Assembly: GCA_022393335.1 (NCBI GenBank)
Contig: JAJEKB010021317.1
Location: forward strand, 62,001 to 126,000
Length of the DNA: 64,000 nt
Direction: 5' to 3'
Source of the DNA: Macrotrachela quadricornifera
Lineage: Eukaryota; Rotifera; Eurotatoria; Philodinida; Philodinidae
Part shown: positions 47,240-59,279 of the stretch, piece after piece
Layout: each line of letters starts with the position of its first letter
Numbering within the stretch: the stretch's first letter is position 1
The notes under the pieces: model-generated
Database searches by the model: none
Told to the model about the DNA's origin: nothing
Seen by the model: only the letters and a program-made list of their open reading frames with translations
Position numbers and translations under genes: made by a program

Positions 47240-47545
47240 ACCTAAAATAAATAATCATTTTCTTTAGTATCACTTAATGATATTCTACCTTACCTAAATC
47301 GACGTTTTTCAACATAAATAACAAAAACAATAGTAGCTACGAACAAAAGAAAATTATTTATATTTTAGCATCATCGCTATTAACATACCAAAAAAAAGAT
47401 CAACAGCACCAACAGGTAAATAGTTTTTTGAATATGAGCTTCTGAACAAAACAAATAACTATTTTCATTAGTACCATTTAATGATATTCTACCTTACCTA
47501 ATCGACGTTTTTCAATATAAACAAATAAAAAAAAGATAAGCAGCT
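47240..47545 (-). pseudogene. Decayed tandem copies of the tail-anchor exon
   Basis: The minus strand at about 47444-47353 reads GCTCATATTCAAAAA, then after a one-base shift NYLPVGAVDLFFGMLIAMML, KYK and a stop. This is clearly related to the functional last exon at 47663-47560 (AHIEKYQFGAGGDLICGLIG). The intron sequence ATGATATTCTACCTTACCTA with CGACGTTTTTCAA occurs at about 47279 and 47488, and a looser form near 47700. The last exon and its intron were therefore duplicated in tandem with a period of about 205 bp and then decayed. Confidence 0.6.
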
Positions 47546-47559
47546 GTGAACAAATACAA

Positions 47560-47847
47560 CTATTTAAAATATTTCACAACCATTGCCATCAGAACAGTAC
47601 CACCAATTAAGCCACAAATTAAGTCACCACCAGCACCAAATTGATATTTTTCAATATGAGCATCTAAAAATAAATAAGAATTTCTACTACTATGACTTAA
47701 TGATTTTATACCTTTTTTATTTGATGATGTACTTGTTTCCGAATGATGAAATGATGGTGGATTTATTTGATGATGATGAAGTGGTGATTGGTCAAGTAGT
47801 GGTGTAGTTGTTTGTGATAAATCAAGTGAACCAGCAAAACAATGACG
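47560..47847 (-). CDS. C-terminal exons of a tail-anchored membrane protein
   Basis: Two exons join in phase 1. 47847-47712 (after ATTTATTGTAG) encodes a His/Ser/Thr/Pro-rich part (SPLHHHQINPPSFHHSE, ETSTSSNKK). 47663-47560 encodes DAHIEKYQFGAGG and a Gly-rich hydrophobic segment (DLICGLIGGTVLMAMVV) ending KYFK and TAG. A C-terminal helix followed by a short basic tail is the layout of tail-anchored proteins of mitochondria or ER. The 48-bp intron is GTATAA..TTTTTAG. The upstream exons were not found. It runs into its own decayed exon copies at 47240-47545. The family is unknown. Confidence 0.6.
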   Translation of the reverse strand, partial: RHCFAGSLDLSQTTTPLLDQSPLHHHQINPPSFHHSETSTSSNKKGIKSLSHSSRNSYLFLDAHIEKYQFGAGGDLICGLIGGTVLMAMVVKYFK

Positions 47848-48707
47848 CTACAATAAATGTTAGTTATGTTTAAGAACACATCCAAAAATTATTTGATAAC
47901 GAACAATTTGAAATAGATATTCAAATTTTTGAAAGATTTACAGAAATTTCTATTATCTTCAAAATGGTAAATTTAAGACCTTTTTCGGGAATTTTGAGAA
48001 CTGAAAATTATCGAATTTTTGAGATCAAAGAAATTTCAAATTTCATTTTAAAAATTTTCTTATCTTAAAATTCATTTACTGCTGAACTCCGAAAACTAAC
48101 GCAGATATTTCGATACTCTTAATGATAAGAATTGAACAAAAGGAACTAAAGTATAAAGGTAATTCAACCTTTCGTTCGAGAGTCAGCGACAAAATTTCAT
48201 TCACTGCAAAGCAGAGGTATTACTCACAGATCGAATCTTTTGAGATGAGGCTTCACAAAACATTTTATATGAACAAAATGATGAGAATAAATGTGTCGCA
48301 TGTCACAACATAATTAAGATTATTTAACATAATAAAAACACGTACCTTCTGTAGAGAATTTGACAAGAAAACTTTCTATAAATTTTTTTTTTCTAACCTA
48401 AGGGTAGAGTGTGAGGGATGTGCATCTCTAGGAAAAGTCTTACATCTCCGATGTCAAATAACCGCATCTCTCAGAGGTGGGTGTGGCGTCTCCCGAGGAA
48501 GATGCGGCATTTTCCTTAGGAGACGCGGTGGCATCTTCAAAATTCTGGATATGTGTCACTACTCGTGTACTACAAACAGTGTATGAAACAAATAAATGAT
48601 TTTAGAAGGCCTGGGCGTCAAAATTGCAATGGAAATTTTTTTCTATAATCACGATTTTTATTGGCTGTGCCCATCTGATAGGATATAAGGGCGTATACAG
48701 TCCACAA
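47848..48707. other. Upstream part of the tail-anchored gene; no exon recognised
   Basis: The remaining 5' exons should lie here or further right, but none could be supported. Confidence 0.35.
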
Positions 48708-49132
48708 GGTATCCTTTCGAGGTGATAAAAGGCTTTTGAGCTCATATTTTGCACATAGTCAGACGACTATGAGACTAGAAGAAGCTGAAAATGATTCATC
48801 CCCACAGGCTCTTGTTCATAAGATAATGAAGTTTTATTGGATTTTTTAACCAATCCATCCATGTGGTCTCTGTCAGGTCTACAAAAATTTCAATTTTGAA
48901 TTTTGGCTTGAAACTTTGCACAAATAGAGATCATAATGAGAAAAGTTTATGGTGAAAGTTTTGGTGACCTGACGGAGACCACATGGATTGGTTAAAAAAT
49001 ACAATAAAACTTCATTATCTCAGGAACAAGAGCCTATGAAGATGAATCATTTTCAGGTTCTTCTAGTCTCATAGCCGTCTAGCTATGCGCAAAATATGAG
49101 CTCAAAAGCTTTGTATCACCTCGAAAGATTCC
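48708..49132. repeat. Fold-back element, arms about 165-175 bp
   Basis: The left arm (48708-48882) contains TCGAGGTGATAAAAGGCTTT and TGTGGTCTCTGTCAGGTC. The right arm (48969-49132) contains their complements. The central spacer is about 85 bp. Confidence 0.8.
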
Positions 49133-49649
49133 TTCGTCAGATTTGAACTCTTTGCCTTAAGCTACCCTAAAAAAAATAATTTTTCGGAAATTTGTTTTTT
49201 ATTGATTATTGTTCAACCAATGGGATTTCGAGGCAGATAGAGTACAGATTCGAGTTCTCCACCCCAGAAAACCTCGAAGTAACATATCTGTGATCGGAAG
49301 ATAGAGCTCTAATTCTGGCTCAATGATATCGTTGACAACATTTCATCGCTACCGAGTGATGTTGAATTAATTGAATGATTATCTTAGAACATTATTCTTT
49401 TTTGTTCTTTTTCGATCTTTCTAGATGTGAGAAAAGAAGTAGAGATTCATTGATCAAAGAAATTTGTATTTTCGTAGTTTTTGATTCTATCAGTTGTTTT
49501 TTTGTGGGTTACTTGATCATTTCATAATATGGAAGAAAATATTTTTTTCCATCATCGATGCATAGCAAAAATAATGATGAAGATAGATATTCAGAAGAAA
49601 ATTTTTTAAATTGCTCATCAACAAATGAGGGTATCTGTAAAAGACGTGA

Positions 49650-49912
49650 TCACCTACGAACACCCAAAAGTGACTAAACATCGAGAATAATTTCCGACAC
49701 ACACTATTTTTTCAAACCTTCAAATAGCCATGAATACTCAAAAAAAAACAAAAAAGGTGTAAATGGTTAAAGGTTAAAAGTGGAATAAAACTACGATAGA
49801 TTTTGTTCTTTAACTCCTATCTTTCTGAGGTGTTCATAGGTTTGAAAAAAACAGTGTGTTGGAAATCATTCTCGATGTTCAGCCATTTTGGGTGTTTGTG
49901 AGTATTCGTAGG
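49650..49912. repeat. Fold-back element, arms about 70 bp
   Basis: The left arm (49650-49722) has CTACGAACACCCAAAAGTGA and CGACACACACTATTTTTTCA. The right arm (49838-49912) holds the complements. No gene was seen inside. Confidence 0.75.
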
Positions 49913-50114
49913 ATCAGCTCAAAGAGTTTGATCTACTGATGGTAGCGGTTTTCGATTTGGGGTTGTTCGTGGGTGAACGTGTCTTTTACAAATACAATGT
50001 TGAAGAATACAATTTCTCTTTATTAGAATAAAGAAGTTCTACTATTCAAATATTGCGTGAAGATTGAACATCATTTATCAATAGCGAACAAACTGTTTAT
50101 CATTAATATCTCTA

Positions 50115-52603
50115 TTATGGATCATACAATTCCGCACTATCCAGACTTCCACCACGACTCTCGCCACCAGTAACCAAAACTCTTCCACTTGTTAGTATGG
50201 ATGCTGTGTGAAAATATCGTGCCATATTCATGATATGAGTAGTTGTCCAAATTCCTGTTGATGTATCATACAATTCAGCACTATTCAGATTAATACCATC
50301 ATTACTGGCTCCACCAGTAATTAATACTTTTCCATTTTTTAGTAAGCATATTGTGTGTGTACCTCGTGCATCATACATATTACCAGTAGTTGTCCAAGTT
50401 TCTGCTAATGGATCATATAATTCCGCAGTATTCACATAACCACTATTACCAACTCCACCAGTAACTAACACATTTCCATTTGTTAATATGCATGCCTTGT
50501 GAAAATTTCTTGTCTCCTTCATGCTACTAATATTTGTCCAAGTTTCTGTTGGTGGATCATACAATTCAGCACTATCCATTCTATCATTATGACCCAATCC
50601 ACCAGTAACCAAAACTTTCCCATTTGCGAATATGGATGCTACGTGCTCGCTTCGTATATGAGCCATATTACCAGTAGATGTCCAAGTTTCTGTTGATGGG
50701 TCATACAATTCAGCACTATGCAGACTACCATTATTATTCCTTCCACCAGTAACTAACACTTTTCCATTTGTTAATATTGATGCAGTATGCCATTCTCGTG
50801 CCTCATTCATACTACCAGTAATTGTCCAAGTTTCTACTAATGGATCATACAATTCAGCACTATTCAGTTTATCACCCCGAAAAACAGATCCACCACTAAC
50901 TAACACTTTTCCATTGGCTAATGTGGTTGCTGTATGCCATACTCGTGCCATATTCATGCTACCAGTAGTTGTCCAAGTTCCACTTGATGGATCATACAAT
51001 TCAGCACTATACAGACTACCACTATCACCAAAGCCACTAGTAACCAAAACTTTCCCGTTCGATAATAAGGAAGCTGTATGTCCACCTCGTATATAGTTCA
51101 TGCTACCAGTATTAGACCATTCTAAAAGAAGTCTTCTAATATATGCAATATCCAAGTAAAGTGTATTACTAGGCAGTTAAAGAGAGTACAATAAAGAACA
51201 CTTGAGATCTCTGAAGAAAAAAATCAGCTTATGAGAATCGTTGAAAATAGGTGTACAGGGTGTTCAGTTTATTTTGAAGCGATTTGTATACATTTTTTCC
51301 TATTATTAAGTAAGTCAGATCTAATCGTTCTTACATCAGTTCGCTTCCGTAACATTGAAGTTGCTTTTATTGTATTTATATTTTGGATAAACGAATTCTT
51401 CGTAATTAACTACTGATAATATGGAAGGGATCGTCAATTAGCTTTTGAGGAAAAAGTATTCATATCCTACTATACAACAAGAATTAGCTGAAATGAATTT
51501 TAATATATCAAGAAGTACTATTAGTCATCATGCTGCCAAGGTTGGAAAACAGCGTCGATTAACCTTATTAAATAATCAAAACTCAAAGTTTTATCGACGG
51601 TGCCATGTAGCAACACTTAATAGTGCCCGTCGTATTACATTATATATAATTAAAGAAAATCCTTCAACAATTCGATTAATGAATCCATGATGTAATATTA
51701 GTGTTGGAATTGTTGTTAGAAAAGAAGATATGAATATAATGCCGCATCCAGTATATTCACTTATCCTTGCACTGTGCGATTATCGGCTACATGATTACAT
51801 TAGACGGAATTTAAGGAATTAACCAAATGAAAAATCATTGGCTCGTGTGGTTTCCAAGATACTAAAAAAAATCCAGGAGAAGAACTTTAAAGAACTTTTG
51901 ACGAACTATTAGAGAGAATGAAATTTTGTAGAAATAATCATTGTGACTATTTTGAATATTTAATAAAACAAAACTAGTACTTTCCTTTTGTCTTTATATA
52001 TTTTTCTAAAGAAAATTAGAACTTTTGGTCAGATCTAAATACTTTCAGGTGAATCAAAAATGAACAAACATTTTATCTCAAAACTTTCGGCCTGCCGATT
52101 AGATAGCTATTGAACGAAACAATTATCGATAGTGAGTAACAACAACTAATATGAATCGTGCTCTCACCTCATCTTTCTTATGACAAAAGATGCATTATGC
52201 ACGATGACATCACTTATCCATTTAATGTAATTGTTAACTATCTGTCGAATAATATGGAATGCAAAGTAACGTTTAACTATGTAGAAGCGTTACTCTAAAG
52301 CTTACTTGACTGCTGAGTAGCGGTTGTAGTAGTTATGGATGTTGTTATTGTCGTGGGTGATGACGGGATTATTGTAGATGACATTTCTGTTGTTGAGCGT
52401 GATATTGTTGTTACAACTGTTGTGGTAACGTTAGTTTCCTGCTTCCCTGGCGCAAGAATAACAAATTTTAACAGTAGAGAAAGAGTGACAATAAAAATTG
52501 CTAAAATGATGACAGAGATGGAGATGATCCAACGACGTTGCAGATATTTAGGTCGCTTATTGTTTCCAGTATTATTTTCGGAATATGTCTGGTTGTGATG
52601 CAT
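50115..52603 (-). CDS. Type II membrane protein with seven Kelch repeats (about 434 aa)
   Basis: Exon 1 (52603-52306) encodes a basic cytosolic start, a helix (IISISVIILAIFIVTLSLLL) and a Thr/Ser stalk. It ends TCA A|GTAAGC in phase 1. Exon 2 (51121-50115, after TTCTTTTAG) continues in phase with WSNTGSMNYIRGGHT and gives seven repeats of about 48 residues of the form SMN.AR..HTA..L.NGKVLVTGG...(G)...SAELYDP...TWT.T, ending LYDP and a stop. Seven such blades should close one beta-propeller. It is expected at the cell surface with the propeller outside; Kelch propellers bind proteins or sugars. The 1.18-kb intron holds a transposase relic. An acceptor just before WSN shows that the open frame upstream of it (MDIAYIRRLLLE) is intron, not protein. 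Confidence 0.85.
51433..51965 (+). pseudogene. Transposase relic inside the Kelch-gene intron
   Basis: The plus strand reads YSYPTIQQELAEMNFNISRS, then TISHHAAKVGKQRRL, a helix-turn-helix typical of transposase N-termini. After a stop come SLARVVSKILKKIQEKNF and CRNNHCDYFEYLIK, which look like the end of a related protein. The catalytic core is missing and the frame has several stops. Confidence 0.5.
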
Positions 52604-52784
52604 AATTTATTCTACGAGAAATTTCAACTTAAAACAAAAAAATAAATTATTATTCGAAACTACTTGATATTTGTCTTTTGCTATTGGAGAAATGATAACA
52701 TACAAGCAACCTTGTATCAAACCCAACAAATGCAGCAATGTTCTTATCTTCATACGATCTATCCTCCCCTCAGACAAAAAAAAC

Positions 52785-52882
52785 GACCTTTTTCCGGTAC
52801 ATTTTTGCAACACTTAATAAGTTGTTTAAAAAAAATAAAATATTAAGTGTTGCAGAAATGTAACGGAAAAAGGTTGTTTTTT
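52785..52882. repeat. Short hairpin repeat (about 100 bp)
   Basis: ACGACCTTTTTCCGGTACAT with TTTTGCAACACTTAATA pairs with its near-complement TATTAAGTGTTGCAGAAATG plus TAACGGAAAAAGGTTGT. The loop is about 22 bp. It lies upstream of the Kelch gene start. Confidence 0.65.
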
Positions 52883-53162
52883 TTTCTCCGATGGAGATTT
52901 TATATATGCGAGATATAGGCAAATTTACATATCATTTTCAAGGTTTTTCAGATTACATATTTCTGTATTAATATTATATTTACTAAGTACACATCACAAG
53001 ACACAGTGATAGGTCCTATACACATTAGTGAATCCATTGAATGAACACAACAAGCATAGATTACAAGATTCATTTGATGGTTCATTTTTTAGCATTCGTG
53101 TAGTTTATTGATCTATTTACATACTTCTGTACGTATTAACATCTATAATTGGAATAAACAAC

Positions 53163-55595
53163 ATCCCAGGTCGAAGCGTACGGACCGGATCCGGTCGGAA
53201 TTCACCGAATCAGGGAAGCAGTATTCCGGGCCGGAAATCGCCGGAATTTTCCGCTCATTTTCCTGCCATATCCGCCCGGAAACGGTCGGGAAAGCTGTCG
53301 GAAAAAATCTGGCGACTTTCCGCCTGGTTCCGTATTTTCGGAACTTGCCGTATATGTCTGGTTCCATAGTCACCATTTCCCGTATTGTTCCGGCTGATTC
53401 CTATATTTGGAAATGATACTCATATATATATTAATCATATCTGGCAATGCCGAACTAACAACAGGAATCTCAAGCACTGTGTTGACTCATACGGTCTTAT
53501 GACTGATAAATCAATCTTTTATTAAAAATAGCGTTTCTTCTGTTATCATTTTCTTATGACTTACTGCTATAAAAAATTTGACCAAAAATCGACGTCCAAA
53601 ATTAACATTAGAAATTAAAAGTATACAATAAATTGCTCAAAATTTTGTGACTTAAATCGATTAGGATCTTCTTTTAATTAGAAAGTTAAAGAAACAATCC
53701 ATTCTATAACAGTATACGATTACAAAATTTATGTAAATTATTTCACTACATCAGCATACATGTCCCATCTATTTTTTCTTCTTCTGCCCCACAATGATCT
53801 AACGGAAGACTCATAAAAAAAAATCTAAATTTCGGCACAACTAATGAAGCAAATTGTGAGACTGCACGAAGGCTTCATCTATGCAAAAAACATTCATGTC
53901 AACTCCGCATCTCACACTTTGGTGACTACTGAAAAGAAATCTGACTTATTCTTACAAAAGAGCTGAAACAGAGTGCGATATTATACTATCTCGTACAACT
54001 GATACTAACGAAAAAAAATTTCCCTAAAAGATCCTTTGTACTATACAAATGCTTCATTGAGGCTTTAATTCAGCTACTCACTCAACACTTTGTTTTGAAC
54101 ATGCCAGCCTATAGAACAAAGCCCGTTTCAAGTATTTCACATATACATTGTGATATTTTTTTTCGTATGAAAAATACTTAATGTGGGATTTTTTAGTCAT
54201 TTTAATAAGATGAGAAGTCTCTTTTGAACTTAGCCCAAACGCGAAGTGTGAGGATAGATTATCTTATGTAGATAAGATTGAGAGGCAAAGTATATTTTTT
54301 CTTTAAAGCCTTCTGTAGTATTGAGATGTCGCTTTGAGGCTTCAGATCAACTACCTACTGAGCGTTCTCTGTTGGATAGTTCTGTCTATATCTAGGAGTG
54401 AGTGTTAGATATTGAGAATGTACTTTTCCGTATATTTTTGGTATGATATATGTTTCAGGAAAGGTTTGGCTTTCTAAGCGTGACGCTTAAGTTCACCTTC
54501 GATTGAGAAGTGTCAAAGAGAATTCAACATTTTATTTGAGGTATGATATGAATTAGTTGAGATCATTATGAAGCCTCGATTACACTATTACCTCGTTCAG
54601 GAGGTTTAGTTATGAACCATTATAACGTATCATTGAAAGGGTTCAATGAGACTTTTATTTCGTAAGAAAGTTTTGATATGCCTTGATTGAAATCATTGAA
54701 AAGCATCAATGCGACTTTTACCTTCTACCAGAGGTATAATATTAATTAATTTGAACCATGGAAAAGGATCTATAGAATTTTTACCTTCTATCAGAGATAT
54801 GATTACTACTCGTTACATCATGAGATAGTATCAACTCTTAATGACACTCTTACCTCGGTTTGGATGTATGACAACTACATAGCAAAGCGGGTCATCAAGA
54901 AGTCTCAATGAAACATGATGCACTCTCAATGAGAGTTTTTGGTTCAAGTGGTGATATGCTTGCTACTCAGCAGGTCAGATTATCGAAAAGTGTTATGGAG
55001 ACCTTTTCTTTTGGTCGGCAATGAGGCTTTTGGCTTCAATTGGTGACATGAGCATTACTCAGAAGAGCAGATCATCCAAGCGTCTAAGTCAGGCATCATG
55101 GAGGCTCAATGAGAGTTTTGCGTCCTAGCGGAGGCGTGACAAATACTGGGTGGAGCAGATTATTGAGAAGTCTCAATGAGACTTCTACACCTTACCGGAA
55201 GTATCATTGCTACTTACTAGAGTAGAACTTCGAAACGTCTTAATGGAAGCTCAGAAGAGTTTTGACTATGAAAAAGACATTTTTGAGGTTTATTATTATA
55301 ATGTGTTGAGACTTCCTTCAAATGGTCTTTGTCGTTGTGGATGATTCATAATTCTGAGAAAGTCTTTAAAATGTTGATGCGGGAAACGGTATCTTTTTCT
55401 GTTTTTCCGAACTTTCACGGGATAATTCTGCTGTGGTTCCGGAGGGATGCGGGTTGTTTTACGAACGTATTCTGTAGGTTCCTTGGTTTTTTTCGGCCGG
55501 TTCCGATCATTTTCCTGTTTAGAAACGACCGGATTTCTCTCGGAAAAACACCGTTTACTGACCGTTTCCGGAGGCCGGAATCTTCGACCTGGGAT
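53163..55595. mobile_element. Candidate element with GC-rich CCGGAA-dense ends (about 2.4 kb)
   Basis: ATCCCAGGTCGAAG at the left and its complement at the right bound the region. About 250 bp at each end is packed with TTCCGG, CCGGAA and GGAAACGGTC words in inverted arrangement, far richer in GC than the window. The middle includes a minisatellite (54550-55270). No transposase was seen. A third copy of the end occurs at 33486-33655. Confidence 0.5.
54550..55270. repeat. Degenerate minisatellite, about 68-bp units
   Basis: Around ten units resemble CTCAATGAGACTTTTACCTT, then TCTACCGGAGGTATGA, then a TACTACTCAG...CAGATCATCGAGAAG block. Confidence 0.55.
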
Positions 55596-55734
55596 CCTGC
55601 CGTCGACGCCAGTTTTGATGAAACTGGTCTAAAAGGAAAGCATAAATAAGTAATATTACGTTATTTTCTTTCATTACTTACTTCTGGCAGCAGGAAGAAG
55701 ATATTTTTTAAGAATTGAAGCATAATACGGACCA

Positions 55735-56100
55735 TGAAGATTGCATTGAAAGATGTGATGAGTCAATACCCCTTTCATACTTATCGCACCCCAAATATGA
55801 ACTTTTTGACGGATTTTAGGTAAACATTTTAATTCTTTATTAGGAGTTTTCGTTCACAATGGGACTGTATTACGAAAAAGTTGAAATGAAGCTTCATCTG
55901 TAAATAATGTATTAGTAAAATCATCATTTTTATGCTTTTGCAGCTCATTGTACACGTCGTTCTTTTTCATCAAATGTTAAAATATGAGTAGACTGTGGTA
56001 AAACATTTTTATAACCATATTGATGAAGATGACGACTAATCGTTGATGTTAATACTGATTTGCGATACATTTTCAATAATTTTTCTTTTATTTCGGTATC
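55735..56100 (-). pseudogene. Tc1/mariner-type transposase relic
   Basis: The minus strand reads SVLTSTISRHLHQYGYKNVL, then after stops FTDEASFQLFRNT, then after another stop TKTPNKELKCLPKIRQKVH and IWGAISMKG. The TDEA/S.F and W.....KE....P....KVHIWG.IS pattern is the middle of a Tc1-like DDE transposase. Several stops and at least one frameshift show it is dead. Confidence 0.75.
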
Positions 56101-57020
56101 GAAAAGGAAAGAAATCACACTTCTATATGTATAGTGCGTAGTATGTCTGTTGAGAGTTTAGTCCCCAAAAAATGACCTATGTAGTTGCTTATAATGGTAG
56201 AGAAAATGTTTAAAGAAGAAAAACTATTTTTGTGCAAGTTTTTTTGCAAACATCTGTATTTCTATGCTTAATATAATGTATAATCTTGTTTCGTATTTTT
56301 CTCTGCCATTTTGAACAGTATGGTTGAACTTTTTCGATTGAACATTGATGATTGAACAGTGGATGGATATTGAAAAAGTTTTAGCATAGCCTATCTTATA
56401 GAACTCTTCGTGCTGATCATTTTTATAAAAGAAAACTTTTGGAATACCTCGATTATTGGCGATACTGGAATCAAAATACTGAAAAACCATGCTATCAAAT
56501 TTGGAAAGGATTTTAGCATATTTTTGACAGTATTTTGGCAATAAAATGAAAAAAAATTGACCAATTGAGAAAAAATTTCTTTTGAAGACCTTGTGTTTTT
56601 TTGGTTGACTACCCGTAGAACCACCCAGTGAAGATACTAAATATGATCAAATACTGGGTATCGCAAAATGCTTGCAATACAATTTACTTGGCAAACATCT
56701 TTGCACAGACAAATGATAACATGATAACTTTTTTTCTTTCAAAAGATGTACCGTGAGAAGATTTACAAAAACCATTGGAGCAAAACTCTATTGACTTGTT
56801 TTCATGTTTTCTTCCATAATCAAAAAGAAAAGAAAATATGCAGTAGCGGTCGTCAGCAGCGCATCTAGAATAATAAAAATGTTTAGAAAACTTTATTTAT
56901 GAACTTCAAAATGCAAATGTTCAGGAATATAGCATATATTTAGATAATATGTAGTAAACGTTTTTAAGTCAATGAAAAATCAGTGTCCTTGCTAACAGCC
57001 ACTGTTTCTCTTCGTGCCAA
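56101..57020. other. Gene-free stretch downstream of the LRR gene
   Basis: No supported gene was seen. Minus-strand frames at 56224-56624 lack any domain. Confidence 0.4.
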
Positions 57021-58245
57021 TTACAAACTTAGTTTTATTTCCGGTTTCATTTTAAGTATACTTTTGACATATCGTTTTCCTTCGTCATCAATTTGATTGT
57101 AGTTAAGGTGAAGTGTGGTGAACGTCTATATAAAATAATGAATACTTTGTAGAATGAGAGAAAAGCTGAAGGAAATACTATGTTACTTTGTTGTCTAATA
57201 GAGCATTGCCTAGATGTTCTGCTCCTCGAGTACTGATTCGATTCTCTCTAAGACGAAGTGTAGTGAGTGTCTATACAAAAATAGGAGTAAGTTGTTAAAG
57301 AGAAACGCATATTACTTTATTTTGCAGTAGAACATTGGCTAAATGTTCAGCACCTTGATCACTAAGTTGAATGCCTTCAAGACCAAGTACGATAAGTGTC
57401 TGCATCAAAATAATGAGTGAAAGAAGAAAGATGAAAATTGAATATTACTTTGTTGTCTAATAGAGCATTACTTAGATATTCAACTCCTACATCACCAATA
57501 TTGTTCCATGAAAGATGAAGGGTGAGAAGTGTCTATATAAATTAATGAATAAGTAGTAGAATAAAAACAGAACGAAAAAAATATCATGCTACTTTGTTTT
57601 GCAATAAGCCATTGGCGAGATATTGTATTCCTCGTGAAGTAATTTGATTGACTCTGAGATCAAGCGTAGTGAGAATCTGTTTGCAAGAATGAATAAACAT
57701 AGAGTGAGAGAACAATAGAAAAAGCGGCACAGTACTTTGTTTTGAAGTAGAGCATTGGCCAGATGTTTGGCTCCTTCATCAACAATTTGATTGTTCGAAA
57801 GGTTGAGGGTGGTAAGTGCCTGTGCGAAATAATGAGTAAATCGTAGGATGAGAAGAGATATAAAGAGATGGGATGTTACTGTGTTTTGTTGTAAGGCGTT
57901 GCCTAAATGACTTGCTCCTTGTGGACCGATTTGATTGTATTGCAGATGAAGTGTGGTGAGTGTCTGTATGACAAAATAAGTGAGTGTATTAGAATGAAAA
58001 GAGAAAAGAAGTAATGGAATAAATCTTACATTGTTATGAAGTAGAGCATTGCTTAGATATTCGGCTCCTTCTGAATTGATTTGATTATATTGAAGGTAAA
58101 GTGTAGTGAGTGTCTATGTGAAAAAGTGAGTGATTGCTAGATTAAAACGATTAAATTTTACTGTATTTCGTAGTAGAGCATTGGCGAGTTGTTTTGCTCT
58201 TTTTACATCGATTTGGTTGCCTCCGAGGTAAAGTGTATTGAATAT
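57021..58245 (-). CDS. RI-type leucine-rich-repeat protein, one repeat per exon (5' part not in hand)
   Basis: Eight consecutive 84-bp exons (58245-58162, 58113-58030, 57963-57880, 57819-57736, 57676-57593, 57532-57449, 57399-57316, 57270-57187) and a final 105-bp exon (57125-57021, TAA) all join in phase 0. The introns are about 45-65 bp. Each exon encodes exactly one 28-residue repeat of the form TLTTL.L..NQI...GA..L.NALL.NK, the ribonuclease-inhibitor/NLRC3 type. The last exon adds EGKRYVKSILKMKPEIKL. Such LRRs build a curved protein-binding surface. Nothing shows an ATPase domain nearby. An F-box exon on the same strand, also ending in phase 0, lies 1.5 kb upstream (59773-59946), separated mainly by a hAT insertion, so an F-box/LRR protein is possible but not proven. 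Confidence 0.85.
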
Positions 58246-58374
58246 CTATAACAAAATAATATGAAAACTAAAATAATAGAGGAATGGACTACAAAATTTT
58301 GTCAACTTTTAAAAATAAGCATGAAAAATTTGCTACAAAGCAGATAGCGAATATATATTTTTGTCTTGACTAAC

Positions 58375-59279
58375 CAGAGGTGTAGAATCTGCCGTAAAAT
58401 CAAAAAATTTCCCCGCACGCGCAATAATTCTCGAAAAATTTCCCCCACTATGAAAATAGAGTGAATTATCTTTTTTCAACTAAATCTTTAACTAAATATG
58501 TAAAAAAAAAACGAAATAAAAATAATTTTAGTATCAACTGGAAAGATAGTTATTTTAAACAAAATGATTTTCATTTATTGTTAATTAACTGTGATAGTCT
58601 AGGCACTTGTTCACTTCGGAAATGATTCAATACAAGCAAACTAGGAGACAATAATTTTCATGGTTGATATTATTCACTTTTTCGGTAGAATAACCAAGTT
58701 TTATCCATTTTGTTTAAAAAGTAATTATTTATTGATTGTTCAATAAATTTGTCCACTAAATGAAACGGTGGCGCGTTCCAGTAAAGCAATACTTCATCAT
58801 CCAAAAAATTGTGTTTTTGTGAATATGACTTTTCAATATCGCTGCTACTGATTCACAAATAGCTTCACTTCTAATTTTCAATGTCATCAATAAATAAAAA
58901 TGAAGAAAATTATTTATTCCTTTCGATAAATCTGTATTCGTGTAAAATGGTTTTCATCACTTTGGATATTAATATTTTTCCGTTAGTTGACCACACAGTA
59001 AACGTATTTTTATCTTGCATTTCATTTAAACAACGCTGTTTCCATTCTAAGTATTGATCTTGAATGACAATCACATTTAATTAATCGTACTGATTATTCC
59101 CTACGGAAAAACAACTTCAAAATCTGTGCTTTAAAATCATACTATACTTCGTGTAAAAGACTTCCCCAATTTTTCTCGAGAATCTTCCTACAACCGATAT
59201 TTTTCAAAAATTTAGCTGCTGTCAATGATTCCTCAAAAATTTTCCCCGCACGCGCGTGTGCGCAGATTCTACACCTCTG
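58375..59279. mobile_element. hAT-type element with 8-bp target duplication (905 bp)
   Basis: The ends CAGAGGTGTAGAATCTGCCG and (complement) CAGAGGTGTAGAATCTGCGC are inverted repeats. The flanks TGACTAAC (58367-58374) and CGACTAAC (59280-59287) form an 8-bp duplication with one change. No transposase was recognised inside. It sits between the F-box exon and the LRR exons. Confidence 0.85.

Noticed and set aside
50499..51096. Plus-strand frames opposite the Kelch exon
   Set aside because: Repeated antisense of the Kelch repeats.
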